From the NCBI GenBank assembly GCA_951230915.1, contig OX579635.1:25544001-25608000 (forward strand): a stretch of DNA of 64,000 bases. Reading direction: 5' to 3'. The translations under genes were made by a program, and so were the position numbers. Below, one piece after another: positions 24,913-37,168 of the stretch. Origin of the DNA: Antitrichia curtipendula. Taxonomy: Eukaryota > Streptophyta > Bryopsida > Hypnales > Leucodontaceae. The notes beneath the pieces were generated by a model. It saw only the letters and a program-made list of their open reading frames with translations, was not told the DNA's origin and did no database searches. Positions within the stretch are counted from its first letter, which is position 1, and each line of letters begins with the position of its first letter.

Positions 24913-25639
24913 CACATAGAAAAAAATTAGTAAGTAGAAAGTAGAGAATGGCTCAAAACACTAAATTGTTAAGAAGTTAAGTATGGAATTGAAAAATGCC
25001 AATCCCAATGGTCTTAATGTTGCAATAAACAATTTGCATCCTACAATTTTGTTTTTTTCCAAAAATATTGAAAATTGAATGAAATAAATGACTTCAAAGT
25101 TTATTTTAGAGTGAAAAATCCAAAACTACCCGCAAACTAAAATTCCTCATAACTTTTGACTCATTGATTGAAATGGAATGATTCAAAGCATTTCACGTAG
25201 ATATAAATCTAAAAAAACAATTTCAAATTGTTGTTTCTAAAAAAAGTGATCTTTTCTGATCAGCCCAAATTGTCCAGCCGGGGAAAAAAGTACATATTAG
25301 GCCATAACTTTTGACTCACATTTCCAAATGTCATAAAATTTTATTTACATGAAATATATTTCTCATTCACAACTTCTATAAAAGAATTGGGCCTAAAATA
25401 TGCACATATCTAGCCACAGTTACTTGCTCAAAATTGCTATGATGCTAAAAATAGCAAGCTGGTCCTTTAGAGGTTAAGTTATTCAAGCAATATACAAGGT
25501 TATTTTGTGAAAATTTTGATTGCTTGAACGGCGTTTTATCTCCATGACATTATTAAGTCATTTGGATACAAAATTTAGAGCATCCATTCTTCTTAGAAAT
25601 CAAATTGTTTTTTTTAATAGACTTAGTAGTGATAATTCA
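24913..25639. other. AT-rich spacer
   Basis: No gene seen. The phrase CATAACTTTTGACTCA occurs twice (near 25150 and 25305) in related contexts, suggesting another old tandem duplication. Confidence 0.4.
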
Positions 25640-26300
25640 TAACTTAGTTGTGGTGAAAATTATGGAATTCACAAAAATATTGGATCTATCGTTGTTAGGG
25701 AGTTTTATGCAATAGTTGAGAAGCATTTAAAACCATTAGTGATCAAGAAACAATCTACAGCTATTTTGAGGAGAATTGTAGCCAAGTTTGAAGAGCTTAG
25801 GAAATTACCTTATATAAATGAAGCAATTGATGGAAGTCATAGACCTATCATTGCTCCTCCTATAGATACTACTTCATATTACTGTAGGAAATGTTTTTAT
25901 TAAGCTTTACGTCAAGCTATAGTGGATAGCAAGTGTAGGTTTTGGGATTACAATTTTAGATGGGTTGGGTGTTGCTTTGGTTGGACTTTGTTTTGAAATT
26001 TAGATATTGGGAAGAGACTGATGAAAGTGAGCTATTACCTTACAAATTGATAAGGTGACGTTGCTTGTGCATTGAGACCATGGTTTTATTCTCCTTTCAA
26101 AGGTGGAAAAGATGAATTACCTAGAGCAAAGGCGCATTGGAATTTTATTCTATCCTCGACAAGAATGGTTGTAGAGAGAGCATTTGGCATATTAAAAGGG
26201 AGGTGGAGGATTATGTTGAAGATAATTGATATGCCTCTTCGACATGTACCAAATTTGATTACAATCTATATTTGCAGCATAGGTTTGATTCACAATTAAA
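25640..26300 (+). pseudogene. PIF/Harbinger transposase relic (HARBI1-like nuclease)
   Basis: Plus-strand translation gives colinear DDE_4-type pieces. EAIDGSHRPIIAPP matches the first catalytic Asp region, AIVDSKCRFWDYNFRWVG the second, and ALRPWFYSPFKGG and RMVVERAFGILKGRWRIM the region around the catalytic Glu. The frame is broken by stops after CRKCFY, after WTLF and near 26050, so the protein cannot be made. The last 75 codons (26072-26299) are the longest open remnant. No terminal repeats or companion Myb-like gene were found. Confidence 0.8.
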
Positions 26301-26789
26301 AAAACCAATCCATTTCTAACCATCTAAACAATTGAGCATATCTGGTTGCAATTAAATTGAGTGGAAAAATTTCCCTGGGCGTAGAAATAGATTTCATGGG
26401 GATTCCATAATTTTTCAAAAATTTATTTTTCAAAACAAAATTACTATGAATTTTCTAGGTGAAGATTCTTTCTATTCTATATTGGTCATACAAGTCATCC
26501 TATTTCTAACTAAAGGTTGGTTGCAAAATCAAGAGTCTTGTAGCCACTCATGATGTGCCATTCCTAATCACTTACTCTCTAACTACGTACTTGTACAAAA
26601 TTTTAGTTGACAATTATAATAAAAGCACCCATAACCGATCAAACACTACTAGAGAGGTAGTCAAAACCAAGACAAAACCGACACATTTTTGCTAAATTTC
26701 AACCAAATCAACATAAAAATGATTTTTCCTCATTAAACTTGTTTTTTTGGACCACATTAGCACATTTTATGTTGGTTCAATATAAATCA
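26301..26789. other. AT-rich spacer with a CACTA-like end
   Basis: The sequence CACTACTAGAGAG begins near 26643 and resembles a CACTA terminus in the rightward orientation. A matching opposite end was not found by eye, so no element is called. Confidence 0.35.
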
Positions 26790-27020
26790 ACAAAATTTCA
26801 AGAATCTTTTAGAAATCTTTTTGGAATCTTTTATAATCTTTTATAATCTTTTGGAAATCTATTAGAATTTGTTGAAATCTTTCAAAAAACTTTTGAAATC
26901 TATTACAATCTATTAAAAGCTTTTGAAAATCTATTCAAATCTATTAGAATTTTTTTTAAATCTATTGAAATTTTTTCAATTTGTTTTAGAATCTTTTAGA
27001 AACTTTTAGAGTTTTTCTAA
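26790..27020. repeat. simple-sequence-like region built on AATCTWTTRGAA words
   Basis: AATCTTTTAGAAATC, AATCTTTTATAATC, AATCTATTAGAA and similar words repeat without strict period over about 230 bp. It is low-complexity DNA with no coding potential. Confidence 0.7.
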
Positions 27021-27733
27021 AGCATTTGGAATCTTAGATAGAGTATGAATTTAGAAGTCAAATTTTAATCAAATTTTTAATGAGTATAATTTGATTTTGA
27101 ATTTGATCTAAATTCCAATGATATTCTCTAACTACAATTCAAACTTAGAATTTGATCAAAATTTTAATCAAATTCAACTCTAAATTAAATTGTGATTCAA
27201 ATAACTTAAATGAAAATTTAGGCTTTGATTCAACTATGATCAATTCAAGTTCTAATGTGATTTTCATTCAATTTCTATAGAATGTAATTTGGTTAGAGTT
27301 CACACTTATAATTTAATTTAATTTCTAACTTATGTTATGAAGTTTAGTATAACAAGTATACTTAGTGGATTCTAGAAATTTTACCAAGATGTTTAGATTG
27401 TCCCCAAAAAAAGATTCTTCAAAACTTTTTCATCACAAATCTAAATAGAATGAATCAAAGCTTCACATGTATTCTAAACCATATTATTTGAAAATAAAAA
27501 TTAAACTTAAAAAAAGATACTAAGATTTTCTATTTTATGATAGTTTCACTAAAATTGAGATAATAGGAACTTGCTTGAAATCCATTTTGTCCCTCAAGCT
27601 AACAATAGTAAATTAGAGATTAAAATTTGATTTTTTCTTGTTGAACTATTCTTAATGTAAGCTCTACGCTATCCAAAATCCAAAATTTGAACTATTCAAC
27701 AACTAAATTATTTAATTCTAAAATTTGGCTAAA

Positions 27734-28079
27734 CCACCTCTAGAAAAATGCTTGCCAGATTTCCAAAAAAATTTAGATTAAATTCTAAAAATTTCTACTG
27801 AAAGTAGACTTCAATATCAATCATTTTCAACAAGTTTCATGGAAATTGGACTTTCTATGAAGGAGATATGGGCCTCCAAAGTCTGCTGGCTTTACAAAAT
27901 GAAAATGAGAAAGGATTAAATAAGACTACCTCTACAAAAATGCTTGTCAGATATTCAAAACAAGTTTGAAAAAATTGAAAATTTTACCACCAAAAGAAGA
28001 CTTCAATAGCAAAATATTACAACAAGTTTCATGAAAAATGGACATGTTATAAGGGAGATACGGGCCTCCAAAGTTTGCG
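27734..28079. repeat. diverged tandem duplication of about 195 bp
   Basis: Both halves contain CTACCTCTACAAAAATGCTTG, AGACTTCAATA, CAACAAGTTTCATG and GGAGATAYGGGCCTCCAAAG in the same order, at about 27734-27890 and 27930-28079. They differ by many substitutions, so the duplication is old. Confidence 0.75.
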
Positions 28080-30180
28080 GACTTCACAATACCAAAACGG
28101 AAATGGATAAATAAAACAAATACACTTCTTAAAAGTCATTAGGAGAATATTGAGGCCATTAGAAGGCCCCAATAATTACTACCATCCATTGCACTCCCAA
28201 CATGCTGCCCGACCAAAGTGTACATATAGTGTAGCAGTTGTAGTTGGACGATGATTGTCCATAGATGAACGTTGAGAGAAGTCGATCCAATGAGAGCATC
28301 CAGTCGGGTGTGGAATGGCTTCAGTTTGTCATTTGTGGGAGTGCTTGTTTGTGCATGCAGCGTCTTCCCGCATTCATCTTCCTGCATTGTTTCAAGAATG
28401 CTCACGTATTGATCATAGTTGCATCTTTTGAATTCAGGCCAATTCTATTGCCACTCTGATTCTTGTGTTGCTGATCCAACATCTTCAATCATTATCTTCT
28501 CCGTCGCCAACTTTGTCACTCTCTTCAAATTTGAAGTCTTAGTGCATATGCATGTAGCTCACTTGGACTCAAGCAATTCGGATGCAGAGAGAGGTGAATT
28601 CAGATTGCTGCGGAGGTTTCAAAGATGTGGCCTCGCATTGAATGCAGACATGAGCCAATTGCTGCCTTTTTTTTCTTTTACTTCTGTTTTGGATTTTAGA
28701 GTTGATGGTATAGATCAGGAATTGTTGCTCTTGTGGTACAAATATGGCCACATTTATGTTGAAGAATTGAATTTTTCATTTTCAAACCTTGAATCAAAAC
28801 TAAAAGTGAGATAGTCTCAAGAAAGGAAACAAAGGCATAGCAAATAGGTCACGTAAGAGTTGCACATATCAATCACATCCAAATAAGTTACAATACCTCC
28901 TTGCCTAATTTTCACAAGTCTCCCACCAAACAATCCATGAGGATCAAAATTTTGAAAACTAAAGCTTTGTGAATTTTTCACAGCTTCATTCATTTACAAA
29001 TCAAGTAAAGTAGTGAATAATCTATGATAGAAGTAAATGTCACTTAAAAAATATAGTTCAAATCTAATAAATATGAAATGTACAGCAACCACAAAATAAA
29101 CGTCCACCCCTAGTTGTCTTATCAAACTTAATTTTCAGGTTTGGGCATCTAATAGATGTTTGACGTCGCATGTTGTATATGAAAAATGACAAGTATGCAT
29201 GACATTTTTGGCTTTGACTGTTAATTTGAACATTTGAAATCTTACTTTAATAATAATATTAAATTTAGAATGTTATAGACTTATAGTGTGTTGACTGTCA
29301 AATGCAACTTATTTATCTCAAAATTGAAAATAGGGGGGTAATTTATATGAAAGAAAACCTAATAGTTGTCTCTACTAGACGGATGGGGGATCTACTAGAC
29401 ATCTAGATGTTGTGTTTGTCGCATTGCTGTGCTGTCGGGGAAGACAACTAGGCATCCACCTACCCTTTTATTCATCATGTAGGCGAAACTTTGAAAATCC
29501 CAAAGTTTTTCATGAACAACATATATCCAAAGAGCATATTCAAATGTGTTGGAATCATTTTGAGAGAAGGAACTACATAAAAGGCCATATTCGTTAAAAT
29601 GAGAGAAAGGGGAGTCTCTTTTTAGTTATGTGCCTAAATTTAGTATTCAAAAGGGTTCATTAATTTGAGACAATGCAATAAATTGAGACTTTAATATACC
29701 AAAAGAACTACAATTTTTTGTAAATATACAAATTAAGAATGTAATATGCCAAGAGAATTTCAAGTTTCTTGTACATATAAAAAACAATAGCTACACATGT
29801 CACTTTATTCATTACACATTCCATATCTCCTATTGGTATACGGATCTATTATAATGCATTTAGCCTTAGAAACATCCAAGCATGACAATGGAAATCAATG
29901 AAGAAGCAATAAAATGCATGATTTAGTACAAAAAAGAAAAATAAGAATATATTATAGTTTACCAAATCAAAAACATCCAATTCTGAAATAACAAAACAAA
30001 TCAACACAATGAACTAAAACAATTTGCAAGTTTTTAGGCATCTAAAAAAAAACTATCAACTTCTACAATACCTTACACATTTTTTGTAACTTTTTCCTTC
30101 TTTTTCTATTTTTTTTTCCTTTAAGATTTTACTTTTCTAACTAATCTACAAACTCTTAAAATCCTAATCAATTGCTACAC
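28080..30180. other. unresolved AT-rich region left of element A
   Basis: Frames at 28139-28405 (minus) and 28419-28814 (plus) have no recognisable domain. The plus frame is Leu/Phe-rich in its second half. The stretch 29600-30180 is poly-A/T-rich and holds no gene. The left end of element A should lie near its right margin but could not be fixed. Confidence 0.4.
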
Positions 30181-30226
30181 TAGTATGCCAACAATCTATT
30201 CATCCTCACGTCGAGGATGCATTGCT

Positions 30227-33050
30227 TCATTCTGCAACAACACTAGCATCCACAGATTCTTTAATGATGCTAATTTGCCTCTTGGGAATTTTGATTCGGG
30301 GATCTGAAGTTCCAGCCCTCACGCGTGGCTTCCAAGCCGTCATAATACAATCCGTATGATTCCAATTCGGAGAGACAGCCGTGTCTTCACACCATGAATT
30401 TGCTTGATTGGTGTCCCATCCAGAATATGTAACCTCGTCAATGTGCTGAAATGACGTAGGCGTCCAATATTGCAATTGAATGTAATTGACATGTCCTGGA
30501 TCTGGACTAGGATTCGTAAGTGCCCTCGCAAGCCAAAATGGACGAGGGTCATCCTCAGGACGAACTGCAACAAAGTAACCTGCAAACACGTCACGAGCAA
30601 CACGGAAAGAAGCACGTGGACGGTCACGCCTACGTCCAACAAAGGGTGCATCTTCAGCAAACTCCTCACGTACTGTGCCATCGTCTTGGTATTGGTCTTC
30701 TTCCTCATTAATGACTATAGAGTTTGGCCAAAATCCATCCTGCAATGCTCCACGGGATGCAAGTGGTTCCTGCAGAGCGCTTCTCACACCTCCCCAATAT
30801 TTCATCACTGCCTCATTCTTCCTTCAAAACTCTCCAGACAAGTCTTGGTTAGCCATTGTTCCCCATAAATCAATGTATCCATCTAAACCCTTGCAAACCT
30901 CATCAAAGCAACGCATTACTTGTGGTGCCAAAGGTAATGGATTGCCCCGAGGAACTTTGGGACGCCCATCCACTGTCTCCTTCCACAAACGAATCCCCCC
31001 CCCCTTCTTTTGGCAACCAATCCACGTCCGTACAAAGAATTTTGTATTGCATTAAGGGCCACCCACTCGAGTCTTTGTAGAACTTGAACTGTTGGGCTTG
31101 GGAATGGCCCTGTAGAGAATCATCACCTGTATGCAAGCATCCTTCCACGTATCGTTTGAAATCAGGAACCTCCTCGATGAGATGAGGAATTACGGCTTGT
31201 GTTTCGCAATCCATGAAGGACTTCATCAGCCTTGGAACTGTAAGGTAGTCATTTGTCTTCAACATGGTGCTCCAACGACCAAACAGAGCATCGATGTCTT
31301 CGTGAGTGTGTCCAACAATGAGGAAATTGATGTATACCTCACAAAAAACGGCTCTGTATACAAGGAGAGAACAAAAGGCAAAAACCCACCGGTTCTTGTT
31401 GTCCCCGGAGGCATTGTCGAGCTGTAGAGTCAATGTTGGAGGAAGACATTGAGGTTCAATCATTTCCTCGGAACGAGGGGGGAGGGATTCCACACAAATC
31501 TCTGAGCCTTCTAATACAGCTTTGGACAATTTCGGAGTCAAATCATTCACAATAAGCAACTGACGTGACGAAAACCTTGGTTCAGACTCAAGATCTCGCA
31601 ACAATTTTGCAATGGAGCCTACAGTGTGGTTGGAGTCCGTCGGAAAGATGTCCAAGCCATAGTGCGCATATCTTACATCTCCATGACCGTGCGCAATCAT
31701 GCCCGTAATAGCAACAGGCAACTTCATGAAAGAATCGGTCCCCTTGTTCTTATGGGAGTAATGGGGAGAAGCCGTCTTGGAGTGATCCATTTTGTCGTGA
31801 ATTATGGTTAAAACCTTTTCCGGATACTTCTCAGACATCAGACGGTTTGCATAATACAGCTCCCTGTGTGCTTGTTGTCCCGCTAGGTGGGCCTTCAGTT
31901 TCTTAGTCCACACTTCTTGAGCCCGTGAACGTGGAGTGCAAGCGCTCCTTAGTTGCTTGAATTTATCACAAATCCCACAACGAGCAAAATTGTCACCACG
32001 AGCCTTTGGAGCGAATTCTGGAAAACATCAACGCCGAATGTTGCTCAAGCCGCTTGCTGAAATGTTTTGCAATTGAAACATCGAATTGACGTTGTTGATC
32101 TCCGGCAAGGCATCTCTCCACCGAAATGATGAAGGCAGGACCATGGATGGAACCTTCTCTCCAGACTGCAGTGTCTTTGATTTGTGAGGCATTTGATCTG
32201 CATTCCTCTCGAGATGCAATCGAAGTTTGGCTGTTGCTTGTACAGTATGTGTCCGTGGTTTCTTCAACCCAAGATTACCATGGTGCTCCGGCTGCACATC
32301 TTCTTTAGACATATCCTTGTATCTGTAGAAGGTTGCCCTGGATACTCCGTGGATGATGGACCAAGCATTCGGGCAAACTTCATGATGAGACAAAGTGATC
32401 ATATCTTTTCCATTGGCATCAGGGTGGATTTGTTTGTGCACGTCAAGTAGACGCGATTTACGTAATTTCCCTCCACCGTCCATATGAATTAGAGACCGAA
32501 TAGCTTGAATCTGGCCACGCGGAAATGGTTGCAAGCAGTTCTTTGGGCAACAAATCTTTGAAGACACCTCAGCGATTGCTTGCGGGGTGAGGAGAGTTTC
32601 TTTCTTTGGAGGCTTGCTTGGTTCATTCCTCTCCCGAGAGGTCTCGTATGAATGAACTCCGGCCCGAACGCGGGAATTAGATGCATGGACTGCGGCTTTG
32701 AAGATATAGGTTTGATCACGGTCATACAAGCTGGCACCGTTGAGGTAGACCCTTGAAATCGGCCAGGAGTGCATTGACCACATCCACGCTGATGGAACTT
32801 CGGCCTCACACAAAGATTCTACGATCTGAATTGCGACCCGATCATCGCCGAGCGGTCTCCCGTCCATGTCAATGACGAGGTCCACATCCACGCTATGGCA
32901 AATTCCCTTAGCGACCTCCACTCCATCTTCATTTGTAAGTGTGACGCCCTTAGTGTACCAAGAAGTACGAGGGACACCCTTACAGGGTGCCACACCCGGA
33001 GGTAAGGATGGAACCGGAACCGAATACTCGTTCGTAACAGGAGAATCCAT
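30227..33050 (-). pseudogene. DUF7869-like transposase candidate of element A (frameshifted)
   Basis: The start ATG at 33050 follows a good acceptor (TATTTCAG), and the coding part is otherwise intronless, about 940 codons. In order: an N-terminal region; a Cys-rich motif KICCPKNCLQPF; a helix-turn-helix-like segment CPNAWSIIHGVSRATFYRYK; KKPRTHTV and NADQMPHK; CxxC (FARCGICDKF); then three acidic motifs that could form a DDE/D-type triad: TIIHDKMDHSKTA, LQLDNASGDNKNRW and LIVGHTHEDIDALFG. The C-terminus has a BAH/Tudor-like stretch (FVAVRPEDDPRPFWLARAL...LQYW). Breaks: TGA at 32028-32030, one extra base in a run of ten C at 30995-31004, TGA at 30824-30826. It aligns by eye along its length with the homologue at 53298-56683. 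That it is a transposase is inference from the acidic motifs and context. Confidence 0.75.
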
Positions 33051-33052
33051 TC

Positions 33053-34690
33053 TGAAATAATAAGAACATACATCAGTTATACCCAAAGAAAATATAATCC
33101 ATTCACTCCCATCTATCATTTCGTATAAATGATATCCTCGAATCGAGGATAAACTAATGAAAATAATTTATACACATGTAACCGACTTTATCAATGTCGT
33201 CTATAAACTTGGAAACTGAATAAATGATCTCTACAACCAGACCAAAAACTTAATAACATACTGATAATAATTCAAATTAAATTCTACATCTCCAAGAGCA
33301 TTAGAAAAATGAATTTAGAGGCTAACTACAATTTCATTACCGTTTAATGATTACTCAAGTACCCGAGAATAAATAAGCTAGGAAGTAAGTGCTTTTGTTG
33401 TATTAAACTAACAGAGTCCATGTACAATTTATAGACTTAAATTTGTAACTCCTGAGACATCAAGGAGATTAACAAAATTATCCTTGAGTCAAGGATAATA
33501 CTACTGACCCAATTCTATGAAGATCAGGAAAACGATTAAGTCCAAAAACATACCCTATTAGTGACAAAAGAGTTTTGCAATATTCGACATTTGTCATAAT
33601 ACTTTACTGCACAACATCAACACAATTGACTATTTGACAACGACGCCATGATGAAGATATTTACCAAACCAGTGACTGAACCTGGATACCATTTACCTCG
33701 AGACGAGGATAAATGAGAAAACATGATTAACAAGACAAATGACCAAATAATAAGGTTGTTCAGTTCTAACATATCCGATTTATTATACTCATCCAAGAAC
33801 AATCATGCCAAATTATACTGAGAATGTGTCAGTGAGTTAGGAGTAATTGTTCGTTAAGTTGTAAGCTCCTACATGTACCTCTATGAAAAACAGCCAACCT
33901 AATTAACCTAGGGTCGAGCATAATGTAATACAAAATTCATAATATTGTTATATCCATAATATAATATAACTTATCCTCGTATCGAGGATAATGTAACTAC
34001 GATAGAATCAGTGTGCTATGACCACTCCGATAATTTCACTTAGTTGTGCTTATCCCACTGTTCTTACTTCGTTGTAATTATTCTGATGTAGATAGTCCGT
34101 GGAGATATAACTATTTCGATATGTAATTATCCTCGACTCAAGGATAACATGTATAGACCAAATGGTGTCCGTCTCTGTCCATTATTGAGTTAAAAATTTA
34201 TACATGTATCCCTACGGAAGGATGATAAACTTATACAGCAGAACACTACGAAGGGAAACATATATTATCCTCGACCCGAGGATAACCAGAGACGGATAGT
34301 CATATATTCCGTGTCCGATAACTGATACACCAAAACTTAGTTCAATTTCTATCCTAATTGATTCAGTATCCTCGACCCGAGGGTAACTGATTCATATGAT
34401 GAATACAATAGTCCCATAATAAGCGGCGGTAATATCGGCAAAGACAGACCCGTGTAATCCACTGGCTTACACGAGACTAAATGAATTTCAGAACTGAATA
34501 ACGTCAATCATCAGTGGAGAAAAAAGCGACGAGACAGAGAAGTTCATGTCAACAAATACATTGAATAAAATGTGGAAGAAACTAGATCCTATCCAATGAG
34601 TTCCAAAGAAAATAACAAAGGTGAGTAGAAGGTGAGAGAAATGAATGATCACAAAGAACAGAGAAAACGAGAATAATGTCAATACCTTAC
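33053..34690 (-). promoter_or_regulatory. probable 5' intron of transposase A, packed with palindromes
   Basis: The acceptor before the start codon and a candidate donor near 34688 (minus strand AG|GTATTG or CAT|GTAAGG) would define an intron of about 1.6 kb. It holds palindrome copies at 33132, 33478, 33693, 33971, 34127, 34265 and 34366. Most keep ATCCTCGA and TCGAGGAT; several carry one or two changes, some of them compensated on the other arm (TATCCTTGAGTCAAGGATA at 33479). Such sites could bind the transposase, a regulator or a DNA-modifying enzyme. Confidence 0.55.
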
Positions 34691-35418
34691 ATGGCAACAA
34701 CGATCGCGAAACTGCACGTCCTCTCAGATATCCAGAATGCAGAGTGCAAACACAAACGGAATAACTATCTCTCTACAAGTACTCTTCGCAGTTTGGACCG
34801 TAAGAATGCAATACTTCTAAACAGTTCTATGCTTCTGTCTGATCTCAACTAGGCTAGCCATGAAATCGCAACACATGAAATTGCAACACCTCTTACGCAA
34901 GAAACTAAAACCAAGTCCGGCTTGTCCAAGAACAGTACAAAAAATAATGAACAACTTGACGGAATGTGAAAGAGAGAGATGGAAGGCGGGAAGAATGAGC
35001 GGGAAGAAAAAAATCGCGTGATGGCAATTTCTTTTTTTAGAGTTTCAGGCGCTTTTGCCTTTTCCGTGTTGCAGAAATTGTCTAGAAGCTGTAAACATTC
35101 CTATGGCTATTAAAAGTCATCAACGACTCTTCACTAAAAGGCTGCTACCGCTACCGTTCTGGAATTTCCTATTCTTAATGACAGATCACGTAAATAGAAT
35201 TTCTTGTTGAAGTTCAAAAAAGCTCGAAGTCAATGCAGAATGTTCATCAAAAATCCCCTGACCCACCTCCGTGGCTTTGTTGTCTTGTATTGTGGGTTTC
35301 TTTACAGCAATTGCTTGCTCCATTTGCTAAAAAAATGACTCTACGGGTGCCAAATAAGTTCATGCCCCTGTAGTGTGTCCAAAAAATGCGAATTGCACTA
35401 GTCAGACATTCTACAATT
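34691..35418. promoter_or_regulatory. probable leader/promoter of transposase A
   Basis: Upstream of the candidate donor the minus strand has a region with more GC and unmethylated-looking CpG (for example TTCGCGATCGTTGTTGCC). It may contain the first exon and promoter. No TATA box is assigned. Confidence 0.35.
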
Positions 35419-35934
35419 CTAAAAATCATCAGTCCAACTAAACTTGTAACTGTCTGAGTCGTAATCGGACTCCGAGTCCCAATTCCAATCGAAGAAACCA
35501 TGGTGAACCACATTCTCGTCTACCTCTCCATCTTCCTCCTTGTCCGCATTGTTGGTGTCGCCTTCTAGATCAAAATATTTCATGTTTATATTGCACTCCC
35601 ATGAAAGTGGGTCCTCCTCCTCGTTGATAGCATCTTCATTGTCGGATTCGTCTTGTTCCACTGGGACATCCAAAATTAACACATCCTCGTCCTCGTCAGT
35701 GTCCTCTTCATGGTTGGATTCCTCTAACTCTAAATCGGATTCCCATAAAAAGGAACCTTCGTTACTTGTGTACACCTCATCACCCGTGATGGATGGATTC
35801 TCAGAAATGGAGGAAGAAGGAGCTGAAAATGCAACTTCAAACTTTCTTTTCTTCTTCCTCACGTCTCTCGGGCTGGGCGCTGCTTCAGTCACATTCGAAT
35901 AGCAGCTAGTATCATCACTCTCAAATCCAGCCAT
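35419..35934 (-). CDS. small acidic protein, function unknown
   Basis: An open frame of 171 codons starts MAGFESDDTS and is dominated by Asp/Glu runs (EESNHEEDTDEDEDVLI, DESDNEDAINEEEDPLSW), with one basic patch (VRKKKRKFEV) that could be a nuclear localisation signal. The C-terminus is aromatic and acidic (FDWNWDSESDYDSDS). It has no recognised domain and resembles an acidic chaperone-like or activation-domain protein. It sits between the two divergent genes of element A and may be element cargo or an unrelated insertion. The opposite-strand frame over the same bases is a shadow made of Ser codons. Confidence 0.5.
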   Translation of the reverse strand: MAGFESDDTSCYSNVTEAAPSPRDVRKKKRKFEVAFSAPSSSISENPSITGDEVYTSNEGSFLWESDLELEESNHEEDTDEDEDVLILDVPVEQDESDNEDAINEEEDPLSWECNINMKYFDLEGDTNNADKEEDGEVDENVVHHGFFDWNWDSESDYDSDSYKFSWTDDF

Positions 35935-36912
35935 TACTCACTCCTTGCACATATAACAAGAAGCTAGGCTAAGGGTACTCACACCTTTTTCGACAACCTT
36001 TATAGAACTCAATGGACGTTTACTCTATACGAAGATAAGTTTTGCAACTCTCTCTCTCACCAAATCGAGTTACTACAAAGTAAATGCAGATTAACTCAGA
36101 GATTAGAGGTCTTCAAGAGCTGCTTAAGTTGGTGTTTATACTCAAGTATGTTTAATTGAAATCATTGTGTACTAGTGAAATTCAAATTTCAAGTAGTACT
36201 GGATATACGCAGTCATGATGATTTTGAGGTTTTAGGCTCTCGCCTTTCAATTTCATTTTCTAGAACTTGAGTTTCAGCACGAGTCATCACTGCCTTGTTG
36301 TCATCACGTGAGACCTAAATTTAGTTTAAACAACGATTTTGTACACCTAATTACAAATGTGTGTTTAGGGTCCTTTGCAATTTTTGTTACAAGATCTTGG
36401 TCTAGGATTTCCTTCATGGATTAATAATTTTCAGAACTTCTTCTTATATTAATAGTAACAAAGTTATTTGAATAGTTTCCAATCTTTTCAAAATGTAACA
36501 TATTTCCTAAAAAATAAGCGTGCAAATTTTTTTAATAAACTCTATAAGGGTAAAAAGAATTACATATTAAATAAATATATAACAAACGCGTGTCATACAA
36601 TTTCTAATAAAAAAAAAATGCCAAGACAAAACAGATTAGGAAAAAACAACGAACACACTAGTGTATCTTCAAAGACCACATCAATAGTCCATTAGTCATT
36701 ATACATTATTTTCAAAAGCTAGCATTGAATACACTCACATCAAACGTAAAGGAATATTTTAAAAATTTGCAACTTCTACATTTTTTTGGCTTGTAACACT
36801 TTAAAGGATTTTAAAGATTTTTTTATAAAATTGATTTTCTTTTTTAAATAACATACTCAAAAGTCGCAATTTTTGGAATGTCTCCCTAAAAATCCTCCAG
36901 TCCTTTAAGGGT
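35935..36912. other. AT-rich spacer inside element A
   Basis: No gene recognised. A plus-strand frame at 36468-36695 is Lys/Asn-rich as expected from AT-rich DNA. Confidence 0.4.
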
Positions 36913-37010
36913 TAAACAATGCTCAAAATTTTAGGTTTTAGAATACAGTTTATTAGGAAACGCTTGGTTGCATGTGGTTTATTGCAGTAGAACTAAATCC
37001 ACCCCTCGAG
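36913..37010. repeat. solo copy of the right part of the 12.5-13.0 kb MITE
   Basis: Shared order: TTAAACAAT, CTCAAAATTTTAGGTT, ACAGTTTATTAG/ATAGTTTATTAG, GTGGTTTATTGCAGTAGAAC versus GTGGTTTGTTGTAGTAGAAC, and CCACCCC versus ACACCCC. The opposite terminus is not found to its left, so this is a truncated copy. Confidence 0.6.
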
Positions 37011-37168
37011 GCTGCCCCAAATCACTATGATTTCAGAAGATGTTGTTTGGTCCTTTAGGGGTTATATAAGAGGACGTGACTTGCTGTTGTTGTTATTGTT
37101 TGCTGTTGTTTTTCACTGCTGCTGCTTTTTCTTTTTTGTTGCAATTGGTGTTGACTGGTCCATTAGTC

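Noticed and set aside
26643..26656. CACTACTAGAGAG as a complete CACTA element
   Set aside because: No opposite terminus was found by eye in the window.
30470..31055. Plus-strand frames of up to 132 codons over the transposase candidate
   Set aside because: They are shadows of a minus-strand gene supported by homology to the 53-57 kb copy.
33130..34390. Regularly recurring palindromes as a CRISPR array
   Set aside because: Spacing is irregular (tens to hundreds of bases), each unit is a full dyad, the copies extend into introns and exons, and the genome is eukaryotic.
35540..35902. Ser-rich plus-strand frame of 120 codons
   Set aside because: It is the antisense shadow of the Asp/Glu codons of the minus-strand acidic protein, which has the better composition and start.
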